In this document: positions 8,821-18,505 of the stretch, piece after piece | Numbering within the stretch: position 1 is the stretch's first letter | How the letters are laid out: the number at the start of each line of letters is the position of its first letter | The notes under the pieces: generated by a model | Databases searched by the model: none | What the model saw: only the letters and a program-made list of their open reading frames with translations | Told to the model about the DNA's origin: nothing | Assembly (NCBI RefSeq): GCF_001895025.1 | Contig: NZ_BCXI01000032.1 | Location: 40,131-104,130, forward strand | Direction of reading: 5' to 3' | DNA: 64,000 nucleotides | Source: Rhodococcus zopfii NBRC 100606 = JCM 9919 | GTDB taxonomy: Bacteria; Actinomycetota; Actinomycetes; Mycobacteriales; Mycobacteriaceae | Translations under genes and position numbers: made by a program

Positions 8821-10098
8821 GTGTCCGGCAATCCCTCTCGATCGGCCCGCGCTCGCATCGTCGCCGCCGTCGCGTTCCTGCTCGCTTCCGTGACGAGCAC
8901 CGTGCTCCCTCCGGCGGCGTCAGCCGACACGCCCCTGTGCGCGTGGCGGTTCATGTCCGACGAGACGGTACTCAACGTCGCGTTCCCGGACGTGAACGCC
9001 ACCTACTGGGTGCTGCCGTACGCATTGGGTCCCGGCGACTCGATCGAGTTGTCCGGCAACTACACCGCCGCCCGGTACTTCTCGCTCAACACCTACGACA
9101 CCAACTTCGACACGATCGACACGTTGCGGGACAACATGATCGTCCCGGATTCCGGCAGCGGCAACCCGTTCCGGGATGCGTCGGCCCGGAGCCTTCCTCC
9201 GTCGCAGCGGAAGTGGCACGCCACCCTCGTCACGGGTCCGGCGGACCACGCGCGCAACGAGATTCAGGCTCTGCCTGCCGGCCAGGGCACGCCGGCGGGT
9301 TTCCTGATCATCCGCGTGTACGTGCCCGACGACGCCGCGTCCCCCAGCGGCGGCGTGCCGTTGCCGGATGCGACGATGCGGCTCGGCGGGGTCACCGTGC
9401 CGCGGCAGCCGTGCGAGCAGCCGTTCGATCCGAACGGCTACACCGGACCCCTCGCAGATCTCGCGGAGGCCGGCTTCGATCAGGTCATCGCCGGTGCCGC
9501 GAGCGGCGCGTTCCCCGGCGACACCCCCGAGACGGTGTTCGTGAACCCGGCGAGCTCGTCCGGCCTGTTTCCCAACGGGGACAACAAGTATCTCGGGACC
9601 GCCCTGACCTATCAGCCGGGGCGGATCGCCGTCGTGCGGGGGAAGGCGCCACTGTTCCCGGACACCCGCGCGGGTGTGCCGGCCACCGATCCGGATCAGC
9701 AGGTGCGGTATTGGTCGGTGTGCCAGAACGATCGGGTCTCGCCCTATCCGGTGGTGGCGTGCGCGGCGGATTTCGAGACCGCACTCGATGCGTCGGGCCA
9801 CTACACCTATGCGGTCGCCGCGCCCGCCGATCTCACCTCCGTCGCCGATCCGACCGTGACGGTGCTGCCGTGGGGCGACACCGCGGTCCCGAGAAAGGTG
9901 CTGTTCCTGCGCTACATGCTGCCGTCGCCGGCGTTCTATCCGCAGTCCATCCAGGCGTCGCAGGACAGCGGGACGGACCCGGCAACGGTGATGGGACCGT
10001 ACTATCCGACGGCCGTGTACTGCGCGGCGTCGACCTTCGTCGCGGGCGGCTACGAGGCGTGCGTGGACGAGGCGGCCGTGACCGCCCCTGCGGGCTGA
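8821..10098 (+). CDS. secreted protein of unknown function
   Basis: A 425-residue protein with a Sec signal peptide: basic RSARAR, a hydrophobic stretch, then the likely cleavage site ASADTP. There is no lipobox. The mature part has several cysteines and segments such as RYFSLNTYD and RYWSVCQND that faintly recall DUF1214/DUF1254-type exported proteins, but I cannot assign a family. The GTG at 8821 is chosen because GGAG lies just upstream; an in-frame GTG at 8797 would add eight residues. It probably acts at or outside the cell envelope. Confidence 0.75.
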   Translation: MSGNPSRSARARIVAAVAFLLASVTSTVLPPAASADTPLCAWRFMSDETVLNVAFPDVNATYWVLPYALGPGDSIELSGNYTAARYFSLNTYDTNFDTIDTLRDNMIVPDSGSGNPFRDASARSLPPSQRKWHATLVTGPADHARNEIQALPAGQGTPAGFLIIRVYVPDDAASPSGGVPLPDATMRLGGVTVPRQPCEQPFDPNGYTGPLADLAEAGFDQVIAGAASGAFPGDTPETVFVNPASSSGLFPNGDNKYLGTALTYQPGRIAVVRGKAPLFPDTRAGVPATDPDQQVRYWSVCQNDRVSPYPVVACAADFETALDASGHYTYAVAAPADLTSVADPTVTVLPWGDTAVPRKVLFLRYMLPSPAFYPQSIQASQDSGTDPATVMGPYYPTAVYCAASTFVAGGYEACVDEAAVTAPAG

Positions 10099-10100
10099 CC

Positions 10101-10130
10101 CCGCCACCCGCTCATTTCCGGGTGCGGCGG
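10101..10130. terminator. hairpin between convergent genes
   Basis: An imperfect GC-rich inverted repeat (CCGCCACCCG with CGGGTGCGG) fills the short gap between the convergent secreted-protein and YihY-family genes. Confidence 0.4.
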
Positions 10131-11146
10131 CGCGACCCGAGCAGCGCGCCACCCAGAAGGCCCGCACCGATGAGGGCAAGGCCGCCGCGAACGCCGGGTC
10201 CCTGGTGCACCTCGAGCCGCGGAGTGATCGTCGCCGGTTCCGGCGCGGGCACGTGCGCCAGGGCCAGGTTCTCCTTTTTCGACGCCGCCCACGCCGTGCA
10301 CAGCAACAGCAGTTTCGCGGTCAGGTTGGCGAAGACCAGCACGCCGAGGATCGGGCCGAACGCGACACCGGCCGGCCCGCCCAGCACGGCCTCGAGGTAG
10401 ATCGAGCCGACCTGTTTGAACACCTCGAATCCGATGGCGCCGATCAGCCCGGCCTGCGCGGCGCTGCGCAGGGTGACCGGTTCGCGCGGCAGCCGCGCGA
10501 TCACCCACGTGAACACCGCCCAGGTCGCGCAGAGGGCGATGAGAAGCGCGGCGATCCGCAGCCCGACACCGACCCCGACGACGTTCTCCAGGTTCAGCAA
10601 CTCCACGAGTTTCGCCATGATCGATCCCCGGCTCACCGCCGACAACCCGAGCGAGACGATCATCGCGAGCCCGAGGCCGAGCAGGGCCACGGCGTCGTGC
10701 AACTTGGAGACGAGGAAGTTCCCCTTGTCCCGCGGGTGGTCCCACATCGCGGTGAGACCGTCCCGCAGGTTGGCCATCCACCCGAGTCCGGCGTACGAGG
10801 CGGCGAGCAGACCGATGAGGCCGACGGCGCCGCGGGAATCGATCGCCGAGTCGATCAGGCTCTGCACGGTGTCGCCGAGCTGGCCGGGAATGTTCTCGGC
10901 GATGACGTCCTGTATCTGCTCGAGGGTGCCGGGCCGGCCGGCGAGCACGAAACCGGCGATGGAGAACGCCACCATGACGATCGGCACCAGCGCCAGCACC
11001 GTGAAATACGTGATGCCGGCGGCGTAGTAGTCGCCCTTGTTGTCCTGGTAGCGCAGTCCTGTCCGCACCGTGTGGTCGAGCCAGGGGTGGGCCGCCCGCT
11101 GTCGGTCGAGGAAGCCGGGTTTCTTCTCGGCGCTCGCGTCGGCCAT
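10112..11146 (-). CDS. YihY/BrkB family membrane protein
   Basis: A 344-residue integral membrane protein with about six hydrophobic helices, the family-typical GITYFTVLALVPI first segment and a polar cytosolic C-terminus ending in arginines. The family (YihY, YhjD, formerly called RNase BN or BrkB) has no firmly established role. It lies directly downstream of trpS, the same pairing as Rv3335c-Rv3336c in M. tuberculosis. Confidence 0.85.
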   Translation of the reverse strand: MADASAEKKPGFLDRQRAAHPWLDHTVRTGLRYQDNKGDYYAAGITYFTVLALVPIVMVAFSIAGFVLAGRPGTLEQIQDVIAENIPGQLGDTVQSLIDSAIDSRGAVGLIGLLAASYAGLGWMANLRDGLTAMWDHPRDKGNFLVSKLHDAVALLGLGLAMIVSLGLSAVSRGSIMAKLVELLNLENVVGVGVGLRIAALLIALCATWAVFTWVIARLPREPVTLRSAAQAGLIGAIGFEVFKQVGSIYLEAVLGGPAGVAFGPILGVLVFANLTAKLLLLCTAWAASKKENLALAHVPAPEPATITPRLEVHQGPGVRGGLALIGAGLLGGALLGSRRRTRK

Positions 11147-11167
11147 CCGTGACGCTCCTTCGGCGGT

Positions 11168-12646
<1,479 letters not shown>

Positions 12647-12647
<1 letters not shown>

Positions 12648-13102
12648 CAGCACATCCTCGTGAACGACTCGTAGTGATCGGCGGTGTACCACACCGATCC
12701 GTCCGCACCGGTGACGATGCGTTCGGCGTCGCGGCTGCGTCCCGGCTTCTTCGGATTGACGTCCCACTCCCGGTAGGCCGCCGGTTGCCCGTCGTCGCCG
12801 ACGGCAGGCAGCTCGCCCTCGTAGTTGCCGAATCGGCGGCCGCCCTCGGTTCCCGGGGCGTCGTCCGGGGGCCAGTCGCCCGCGTCGATGAGCTCGAGGG
12901 TGTCCCACACGTGGTCCGGAATCGGTCCGGCCGGGTCGCAGGTGACGGTGTCGCCCCCGGGCGGAACCGCGGGGGACGCGGGCGGGGCCGACAGCAGCGG
13001 TGCCACGGACGATCCCGTCTCCGAGCCCCCGCAGGCCGCCACGAACAGCGCAACGAGCGCGGCCAGCAGCGCGAACAGGGCCGTCCGGGTGTGCCGGCTC
13101 AC
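12647..13102 (-). CDS. lipid-anchored barnase-like ribonuclease
   Basis: Predicted guanyl-preferring RNase of the N1/T1 (barnase) family. The full catalytic set is present in the C-terminal third: Glu112 (YREWDV), Arg124 and Arg128 (SRDAERIV) and His143 (TADHYESF), corresponding to barnase Glu73, Arg83, Arg87 and His102. The N-terminus is a lipoprotein signal with lipobox VAAC (Cys24), so the enzyme should be tethered outside the membrane. A proline/serine-rich linker separates the two. The GTG start overlaps the xth stop (GTGA), and the gene is followed by its inhibitor. Confidence 0.87.
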
Positions 13103-13902
13103 CGGAATTCGACCGTCACCGGCGCGTGGTCCGACCAGCGTTCGGCGTAGGTGGCGGCCCGTTCGACGCGGGCGGTGGTCACCAGGTCGGCGAGCGTCGG
13201 CGTCACCAGGTGGTAGTCGATGCGCCAGCCCGCGTCGGTGTCGAAGGCCTTGCCGCGGTACGACCACCACGAGTAGGGGCCGGCGACGTCGCCGTGGTGC
13301 TCGCGCACGACATCGCGCCACTGACCGGTCGCGAGGAGATCGCCTACCCATTCGCGTTCATGGGGCAGGAACCCGGACTTGCGGATATTGCCCTTCCAGT
13401 TCTTGATGTCCCGTTCGGTGTGCGCGATGTTCCAGTCGCCGCACACGAGCATGTGCCGGTCCGCCCCGACGACCTCGGCGGCGCGCTCCCCCAGGTACGC
13501 CGCAAGCGATTTCATGAATCGCTCCTTCTCGTCCTGCTTGGGGGTTTCCGCCTCGCCGGTCGGCAGGTAGAGACTTCCGACCGTCAGGTCGCCGAAGTCG
13601 GCCTCGAGGTAGCGGCCGGTGTCGGCGAAACTCTCGTCCCCGAACCCGACGCGGACCGCGTCCGCCGGAACGCGGGACAGGATCGCGACACCGGCCCGGC
13701 CCTTGGCGGAGGATTCGGCGCCGACGACCTGCCAGCCCGCGGCGAGGGCGGGAGCGATCGCCGTGTGGAACTGCTTCTCGGTCGCACGGACTTCCTGCAG
13801 GCACACGATGTCGGCGGCCGACGCCGCGAGCCATTCGAGCAGGCCCTTGGTGGCCGCGGCGCGCACGCCGTTGACGTTGACGGTGGTGATGATGCGAGGC
13901 AC
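13099..13902 (-). CDS. xth: exodeoxyribonuclease III
   Basis: AP endonuclease/3'-5' exonuclease of base-excision repair. The 267-residue protein has the family motifs in order: TVNVNGVRAA, the LQEVRA glutamate, GDWNIAHTE, and WRIDYHLVT with the terminal WSDHAPV histidine. A GTG at 13902 is chosen; another in-frame GTG at 13911 would overlap the MFS stop. It sits between the MFS gene and the barnase-like gene with overlapping ends, suggesting one operon. Confidence 0.9.
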   Translation of the reverse strand: MPRIITTVNVNGVRAAATKGLLEWLAASAADIVCLQEVRATEKQFHTAIAPALAAGWQVVGAESSAKGRAGVAILSRVPADAVRVGFGDESFADTGRYLEADFGDLTVGSLYLPTGEAETPKQDEKERFMKSLAAYLGERAAEVVGADRHMLVCGDWNIAHTERDIKNWKGNIRKSGFLPHEREWVGDLLATGQWRDVVREHHGDVAGPYSWWSYRGKAFDTDAGWRIDYHLVTPTLADLVTTARVERAATYAERWSDHAPVTVEFR

Positions 13903-13907
13903 GCCGG

Positions 13908-14429
13908 TCACCGTATCCGACGCAGACGACGGATCCGGACCGGCGGGACGGTGTCGAGTCGGACGGACACGGCGAGGACAGCGACCCCCGCGAGCGCGAG
14001 CACGGACCCGACCGCGGCGGGGGCCGTGTAGCCGAGCCCGGCGGCGATGACGAGGCCACCGAGCCACGCGCCGAGCGCGTTCGCGGCATTGAGCGTGGCG
14101 TGATTCAGGGATGCGGCAAGGGACTGGGCCTCGGCGGCGACGTCCATGAGCCGGGTCTGCAGCCCCGGGATCAGTGCGGCGTTGGTTGCGCCGATCAGGA
14201 ACAGCAGAACGAACGCGGTGACCGGGTGACGGGCACCGGCGACGAACAGGCCCAGCAACGTGGCGTAGACGATCATGCCGCCGATCAGGCCGGGGATCAG
14301 CGCGCGGTCGGCGATGCGGCCGCCGGCCAGACTGCCCACGACCATGCCCGCGCCGTACACGGCCAGCCCGATCGGGACCGTCGAGCGGGCGACGCCGGTG
14401 ACGTCGGTGAGGGTCGTCGCCAGGTAGGT
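13908..14429 (-). pseudogene. C-terminal half of MFS transporter split by the prophage
   Basis: About 173 codons encode the last five or so membrane helices of a drug/sugar-efflux type MFS protein, including LTDVTG and GLAVYGAG. The first in-frame start on the prophage side is a phage-derived TTG at 14444, so the fragment has no proper N-terminus. Joining it to 63042-63755 at the shared TGTAC core keeps the frame (reading VYTYTYLATT) and gives a normal 411-residue transporter. Its stop region abuts xth. Confidence 0.9.
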
Positions 14430-14433
14430 GTAC
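14429..14433. other. attL core
   Basis: The sequence TGTAC is the only run shared exactly between this host/phage junction and the one at 63041-63045. Host MFS sequence continues to the left and phage sequence to the right. Serine integrases cross over within a 2-bp centre, so the true crossover is probably inside this core. Confidence 0.8.
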
Positions 14434-14464
14434 AAGCTCGACAAAGAGCACCACTGAAAGAGAA

Positions 14465-14496
14465 GGCCCGACGTGAGCGGTCACTCACGACGGGCC
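14465..14496 (-). terminator. hairpin at left prophage end
   Basis: GGCCCG-A-CGTGAG pairs with CTCACG-A-CGGGCC around a 6-nt loop. On the minus strand it is followed by TTCTCTTTC, so it should stop leftward transcription heading into attL. In the circular phage that is transcription heading toward the integrase gene. Confidence 0.6.
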
Positions 14497-14524
14497 GGTT
14501 GTCCGACTAGTCAGGAGTCGAACA

Positions 14525-15421
14525 GTGCCCCAGCATACCCATGCCCACCCGCAGGGTGGTATCCGTCGCGGCCCACGTCTGGCCGACAACTTCAGCGTCC
14601 TCTCGAACGCTCTCCTCAACGACGAACGTCTCAGCTTCCGCGCCCGTGGTCTCCTCGCCTGGTTGCTGTCCAAGCCCGCCGACTGGCACATCCGCTCCGA
14701 AGCGATCGCCGCCGCCTCCCCCCTTGAGGGCCGCGAAGCGATCCGCACCGTCATGCGCGAACTCATCGCCGCCGGCTACCTCGTCCGCGAGAAGCACCGC
14801 GACGCGGACGGCCGCTTCTCCACCATCCAAACCATCTACGAAGTGCCTGGCACCCCCGGCGAAACCCCTGAACCGCCGACGCCCAGAAAAGCGAAAGTCG
14901 GTCGGGCGCGCGACGGGAAAACGGGCGCCTTTACAAAGAACCCATCACCAAGAACTGAAACAAACAACAACCCCGCACCTCAGGCACCCACCTCACTTGG
15001 TGACGCCCTCGCCACGGTGTCGTCGTCGGAGATCACCCGAGAAGAACTCAAACGCAACCGCCAGAAGATCGCCGACCTCGAGGCCGCCACACTCGCCGTG
15101 GGCCTGCCCGCCAGCTACTCACGCATCAAACCCGACCAGAAAAGGATCCTGCTCGAGCTGATCGACCGGCACGGCATCGACGCGCTCGCCCAGGCGGCCG
15201 TGCGTGCTCACCGGCCCGAGAACCCGACCATGCACGTCCACGGCTGGATCCGCCTGTGGCAAGCGATGTCGGCATCCGGCGCCACCCGCAAGGACGAGAC
15301 ACCTTCGCCCGCCCAGTACAACTCCGCAAAGTGCCCCGATTGCGACGACATCGGCATGGTCATGAACGAGAACGACCTCGGCGTGCGCTGCCACTGCCGC
15401 ACCACCAGGGCCGCCGCATGA
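14525..15421 (+). CDS. phage HTH protein, possible replication initiator or replisome organiser
   Basis: A 298-residue protein beginning at a GTG with AGGAG upstream. Residues 20-110 form a winged-helix-like region (LSFRARGLLAWLLS, then IAAASPLEGREAIRTVMREL and an AAGYLVREK wing) as in phage replication/DnaD-type proteins. A Pro/Thr-rich linker and a helical C-terminal domain follow. It ends with a zinc-binding pattern CPDCDDIG...CHC. The exact role is inferred. It heads the left plus-strand operon, and its stop overlaps the next ATG. Confidence 0.6.
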   Translation: MPQHTHAHPQGGIRRGPRLADNFSVLSNALLNDERLSFRARGLLAWLLSKPADWHIRSEAIAAASPLEGREAIRTVMRELIAAGYLVREKHRDADGRFSTIQTIYEVPGTPGETPEPPTPRKAKVGRARDGKTGAFTKNPSPRTETNNNPAPQAPTSLGDALATVSSSEITREELKRNRQKIADLEAATLAVGLPASYSRIKPDQKRILLELIDRHGIDALAQAAVRAHRPENPTMHVHGWIRLWQAMSASGATRKDETPSPAQYNSAKCPDCDDIGMVMNENDLGVRCHCRTTRAAA

Positions 15422-15600
15422 CCGCCGCGTTCACCACCGCACCCGCCGACGCGCAGCTCCGCGCACTCGCCGGCCAACTGCGGCACGACGCCACCATGAC
15501 CAGCCTCGACACCGTCGATGGCGCCGCGGCCCGTATGCGCCGCTACGCCGAGCTCCTCGACCAGGTCGCCGCCACCCTCACCGACCAGGAGACCCCGTGA
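15418..15600 (+). CDS. small hypothetical phage protein
   Basis: A 60-residue helical protein (LRALAGQLRHD...MRRYAELLDQVAATL) with no recognised family. Its ATG overlaps the preceding stop (ATGA), and its own stop overlaps the next GTG, so it is translated as part of the chain. Confidence 0.6.
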   Translation: MTAAFTTAPADAQLRALAGQLRHDATMTSLDTVDGAAARMRRYAELLDQVAATLTDQETP

Positions 15601-15743
15601 CCACACTCCGCCCCCACCTGCCGTCGCGGCACACCATCGCCGTCGCAGCAATCGCCGCCGGCTTCCTCGTATTGGCCTGGCGCACCGGCCGCGGACCGTT
15701 CCGCACCATCCCCGTCAGCACCATCTACGGAGGTACCTGGTGA
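15597..15743 (+). CDS. small single-pass membrane protein
   Basis: A 48-residue protein with one hydrophobic helix (TIAVAAIAAGFLVLAW) after a short basic N-terminus. Both ends overlap neighbours by 4 nt (GTGA). Function unknown. Confidence 0.55.
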   Translation: MTTLRPHLPSRHTIAVAAIAAGFLVLAWRTGRGPFRTIPVSTIYGGTW

Positions 15744-16186
15744 ACACGACCACACCGCTGAACGAGGACGAGCGTCGAATCCTCAACCGCTTCGGCGCCA
15801 TCACCATCTGCAGAGTCGCATCCAGCCGCGGCGACCAAGACCAATACCTCGAAGACCACTTCGGAGGCATGGGCACCCGCAGCTGCACCGTCACCTGGCC
15901 CGGCATCGGCCGCGGGCACGGACCCTTCGCACTGGTCCGCACACGGGGAATCGTCGTCGTCCGAACCGAAGACTGGGACATCATCACGGGGAAGGTCACG
16001 CAGCCGGTTCACGTCCTCACGTGGAAGCGGATCCGCGAATGGGTCGCGACCATCTCCGACGAGCTCGCCGAGCGGTGCGCAGTCGCCTCCTACGGATACG
16101 CCAATCACACGGCCTGCGCCGAACTCGCCGAGCTCCTGCTCGCGCCGACCACCCTCACCGAGACCGAGGAGCTGACCCTGTGGTGA
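15740..16186 (+). CDS. hypothetical phage protein
   Basis: A 148-residue soluble protein starting at a GTG that overlaps the previous stop. It has no recognised domain; the middle carries strand-rich segments such as IVVVRTEDWDIIT. Its stop overlaps the GTG of the DUF2637-like gene, so it belongs to the same operon. Confidence 0.55.
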   Translation: MNTTTPLNEDERRILNRFGAITICRVASSRGDQDQYLEDHFGGMGTRSCTVTWPGIGRGHGPFALVRTRGIVVVRTEDWDIITGKVTQPVHVLTWKRIREWVATISDELAERCAVASYGYANHTACAELAELLLAPTTLTETEELTLW

Positions 16187-17019
16187 ACACCTTCCCGAAG
16201 CCGACCATGCCGAGCGGGCACACCGTCGCAGTCTTCCTCGCCGCGACAGCCGCACTCGCCGTCGCATCCGCCGCATTCACCCGCAGCTTCTCCGCGCTGT
16301 CCGCGCTCGCCGTGATGCACCAGTGGCCGGCCGACCAAGCGTGGATCCTGCCTGTCGCACTCGACGGCATGATCATCGTGCCGACCGTCGCAGCTGTCGT
16401 GCGACGTGATGCTCGCTGGTACGCCTGGTCGCTGCTCGTCGCAGGCACGATCCTGTCTGTCGCAGGCAACGGGATTCACGCCTGGCTCACCGCGATGTCG
16501 CACATTGCTGTCGGGCTCGCGGTCATCCCACCGCTCGTGACACTCGCTGCCGTGCACCTAACGATCGTGGTCGCGCGACAGGACCACGACAGAACCGCAA
16601 CAACAGCAGATGAAACCACGACAGAACCCGCCGATCGCGCGACAAACCCGGACCCGACTGTCACACCCGCCGACCCGGATAGGCCGATCCGCGACACCGA
16701 CCGCGACGAGACACCCCACCACGTCCGCCGACTGCGCGTCGCACCCGCGACACCGGTACAACCTGTCGCAGCACCAGGCGAGACAATCCCTGTCGCGACG
16801 CAGCAGACGCTCAGGCTCGACGTCGCACCGGTCGTCGCGGCGAAGCGCCCCGCTCGTCGCAGCACCAAGCACAACGACACAATCCGAGCCGAAGCATTGC
16901 AACGCGTCGCGGCGGGCGAGACACTCCGCGACGTCGCGGACCGGCTCGGTGTCTCGAAGGACGCGGTGTGGCGATGGAAGCGCGACGCCACTATGGCGGC
17001 GACAGTCGCAGCCGGGTGA
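16183..17019 (+). CDS. DUF2637-like membrane protein with C-terminal HTH
   Basis: A 278-residue protein. The first 130 residues hold about four hydrophobic helices with the motif WILPVALDGMIIV, characteristic of DUF2637 proteins found on actinobacterial plasmids and integrative elements (Spd/transfer-associated). A Thr/Pro/Asp-rich linker follows. The last 45 residues form an HTH (GETLRDVADRLGVSKDAVWRWKR). The combination suggests a membrane-linked DNA-binding protein, perhaps tying DNA or replication to the membrane; that is inference. Confidence 0.7.
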   Translation: MNTFPKPTMPSGHTVAVFLAATAALAVASAAFTRSFSALSALAVMHQWPADQAWILPVALDGMIIVPTVAAVVRRDARWYAWSLLVAGTILSVAGNGIHAWLTAMSHIAVGLAVIPPLVTLAAVHLTIVVARQDHDRTATTADETTTEPADRATNPDPTVTPADPDRPIRDTDRDETPHHVRRLRVAPATPVQPVAAPGETIPVATQQTLRLDVAPVVAAKRPARRSTKHNDTIRAEALQRVAAGETLRDVADRLGVSKDAVWRWKRDATMAATVAAG

Positions 17020-17074
17020 CGCCACCATCGCGACCGCAGTATCTGTGACCTGTAGTTCCTCACAAAACAGACGT

Positions 17075-17094
17075 AACGAACCGCGCAGTTCGTT
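17075..17094. promoter_or_regulatory. inverted repeat AACGAAC-N6-GTTCGTT
   Basis: A perfect 7-bp inverted repeat in the only sizeable gap of the left operon. Its half-site TAACGAA recurs in the repeat at 19449-19465, and a related GTAACGGGTT lies at 17120-17129 and at 46323-46332. A regulator-binding site is likely but unproven. Confidence 0.4.
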
Positions 17095-17174
17095 CGATCT
17101 CGGGGCAGCGGCAACATTCGTAACGGGTTGCCGCGCCCACCTCTTCTGTTCCAACCCAGGAAAGACACCCGAAA

Positions 17175-17708
17175 ATGACGCAGCCTCCCCAGCAGCCATA
17201 CAACCAGCCCTACGGCGGGCAACCGCAGTACTACGGGCAGCAGCCCCAGCCGGGTCAGTACCCGAGCAACTTCGCACCCGTTCAGCCTCCGGCGCCGAAG
17301 AAGGGAAAGAAGTGGCCGTGGGTCGCGGGCGGTGTGGCAGCGTTCGTCGTCATCGCCGGAGTCGCCGGCGGCGGGTCCGACAAGGACGAGTCCACCACGG
17401 CAGCTGCCCCGACCACCACAACCACAACCCAGGCGCTTCCCCCGGTCGCGGCGGCAGCCGCACCGACCACAACCACCGCCGCCGTCGTCGCGGAGGTCGA
17501 GCTTCCCGAGGTTGCCGGCCGCAACGGCGAGATCGTTCGACAGGAGCTGGCGGACCTGGGACTGACGAACGTGACCCTCGGGTCGGCCGATCCGAACAGC
17601 ACTTTGGTGATCATGGCCGCGAACTGGACGGCGGTGAGCATCGAGCCAGCACCCGGCACCATCGTCGCCGGAGACGATCCGGTCGTCGTGACACTGACCA
17701 AGAAGTAG
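17175..17708 (+). CDS. membrane-anchored PASTA-like protein
   Basis: A 177-residue protein with a Gln/Pro/Tyr-rich cytosolic N-terminus of about 40 residues, a basic KKGKKW, a single membrane helix (VAGGVAAFVVIAGVAGGG) and a Thr/Ala-rich extracytoplasmic linker. The last 70 residues resemble a PASTA domain (VELPEVAGRNGEIVRQELADLGL). PASTA domains bind peptidoglycan or beta-lactam-like ligands. In a lysogen the protein would be displayed on the outer face of the membrane; its role is unknown. It has its own RBS (AGGAAAG) after the repeat-containing gap. Confidence 0.7.
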   Translation: MTQPPQQPYNQPYGGQPQYYGQQPQPGQYPSNFAPVQPPAPKKGKKWPWVAGGVAAFVVIAGVAGGGSDKDESTTAAAPTTTTTTQALPPVAAAAAPTTTTAAVVAEVELPEVAGRNGEIVRQELADLGLTNVTLGSADPNSTLVIMAANWTAVSIEPAPGTIVAGDDPVVVTLTKK

Positions 17709-17731
17709 CCTCGGCCCGAACGGATTCCGAC

Positions 17732-18031
17732 ATGCATGCCTCTTTTCCGTCCCGGCATCCGGTGCTCACCGGGCTCGGGGCGCTACTCGTCCTCGGCTTC
17801 GTGCTCGAGTACTGGCCGTTGATCGTGCTCGCCGGGGTGATCGCGGCAACAATGTTCGCCGGCAGCCGCCTGTGGGACCGCCATCTCCAGGTGAAGGCTC
17901 AGCAGGAACGGGCACGGGCTGCGCTGGCGGCGCGAGCCGACTACGAGCACCAGCAGTACATCGCGGGCAACCCTGTCGGATTGTTCGGTCAGTACACGCC
18001 GCACCCTGACAGCAGGCAGGAACCGCGGTAG
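17732..18031 (+). CDS. small membrane protein
   Basis: A 99-residue protein with two adjacent hydrophobic segments (LTGLGALLVLGFVL and LIVLAGVIAATMFAG) followed by a basic, helical tail (VKAQQERARAALAARADYEHQQ). It is followed at once by a 25-bp perfect terminator stem, so it ends the first part of the left operon. Confidence 0.6.
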   Translation: MHASFPSRHPVLTGLGALLVLGFVLEYWPLIVLAGVIAATMFAGSRLWDRHLQVKAQQERARAALAARADYEHQQYIAGNPVGLFGQYTPHPDSRQEPR

Positions 18032-18038
18032 CGCTTCA

Positions 18039-18093
18039 CCTCATAGGGCACGGCCCCCGAACCGATGCGGTTCGGGGGCCGTGCCCTATGAGG
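18039..18093. terminator. very strong bidirectional terminator, 25-bp perfect stem
   Basis: Two perfectly complementary 25-base arms (18039-18063 and 18069-18093) flank a 5-nt loop (GATGC). The stem is unusually long. It separates the plus-strand genes from the opposing AlpA-like gene, so it can stop transcription from both sides. Confidence 0.85.
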
Positions 18094-18104
18094 TACTCTG
18101 CCAG

Positions 18105-18160
18105 AGCCCCGGACGGGCGGTTGCCTTGTTGACACCTGGTCTCCTTGGTCGTCCGGGGCT
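18105..18160 (+). terminator. second terminator-like hairpin
   Basis: AGCCCCGGACG pairs with CGTCCGGGGCT across a 34-nt loop and is followed by TTGCTGTCTTT on the plus strand. It may back up the preceding terminator. The loop contains CCTTGTTGAC, which recurs inverted at 18471-18480. Confidence 0.55.
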
Positions 18161-18169
18161 TTGCTGTCT

Positions 18170-18364
18170 TTAGGTCAGATCGGTGCGCGCACCCCTGCCG
18201 GGCCGGTTCGCCTGCCACTCGTCGACGGTCTCTGGAAGCCAGCCGCGGACATCACCGACCCAGGCGTCGGGCTCGGGGAGCTTGTACTTGCCGAGGGCGC
18301 CGGCGTCTTTGAGGCCGATCCGTTCGGCGAACTGCTTGCGGGAGAGGAATCTGAGCGCTGCCAT
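18170..18364 (-). CDS. AlpA/excisionase-like small HTH protein
   Basis: A 64-residue protein with an N-terminal helix-turn-helix of the MerR/AlpA/Xis type (FLSRKQFAERIGLKDAGALGKYKLPEPDAWVGD) and a basic C-terminus. Such proteins serve as excisionases or small regulators. It is the only candidate recombination directionality factor in the prophage, though factors for serine integrases are too varied to be sure. It diverges from the strong promoter at 18435 and faces the two terminators. Confidence 0.65.
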   Translation of the reverse strand: MAALRFLSRKQFAERIGLKDAGALGKYKLPEPDAWVGDVRGWLPETVDEWQANRPGRGARTDLT

Positions 18365-18434
18365 GCCATGACCCTACTCATCCAACAGGTTATGTCGCAA
18401 GGTGTATCGCCTGACATCGGCACTTCTTCACGTG

Positions 18435-18463
18435 TTGACTTTGGTTCGTCAAGTGGGTATAGT
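18435..18463 (+). promoter_or_regulatory. sigma70-type promoter for the small-gene cluster
   Basis: TTGACT and TATAGT are separated by exactly 17 bp, a near-consensus promoter in otherwise GC-rich DNA. It points at the gene starting at 18506. It overlaps TGTTGAC, whose inverse GTCAACA lies at 18471-18477, so it may be regulated. Confidence 0.75.
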
Positions 18464-18505
18464 AATTCATGTCAACAAGGCAAGACCAACCCGCAGGAGA
18501 CCAAC

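Noticed and set aside
13908..14444. Independent 178-residue transporter gene starting at TTG 14444
   Set aside because: The start is phage sequence and the protein lacks the first half of an MFS fold. It is better explained as the separated C-terminal half of the interrupted gene.
18039..18160. Paired inverted repeats as insertion sequence ends or CRISPR repeats
   Set aside because: They are single hairpins with no transposase, no target duplication and no regularly spaced repeats.
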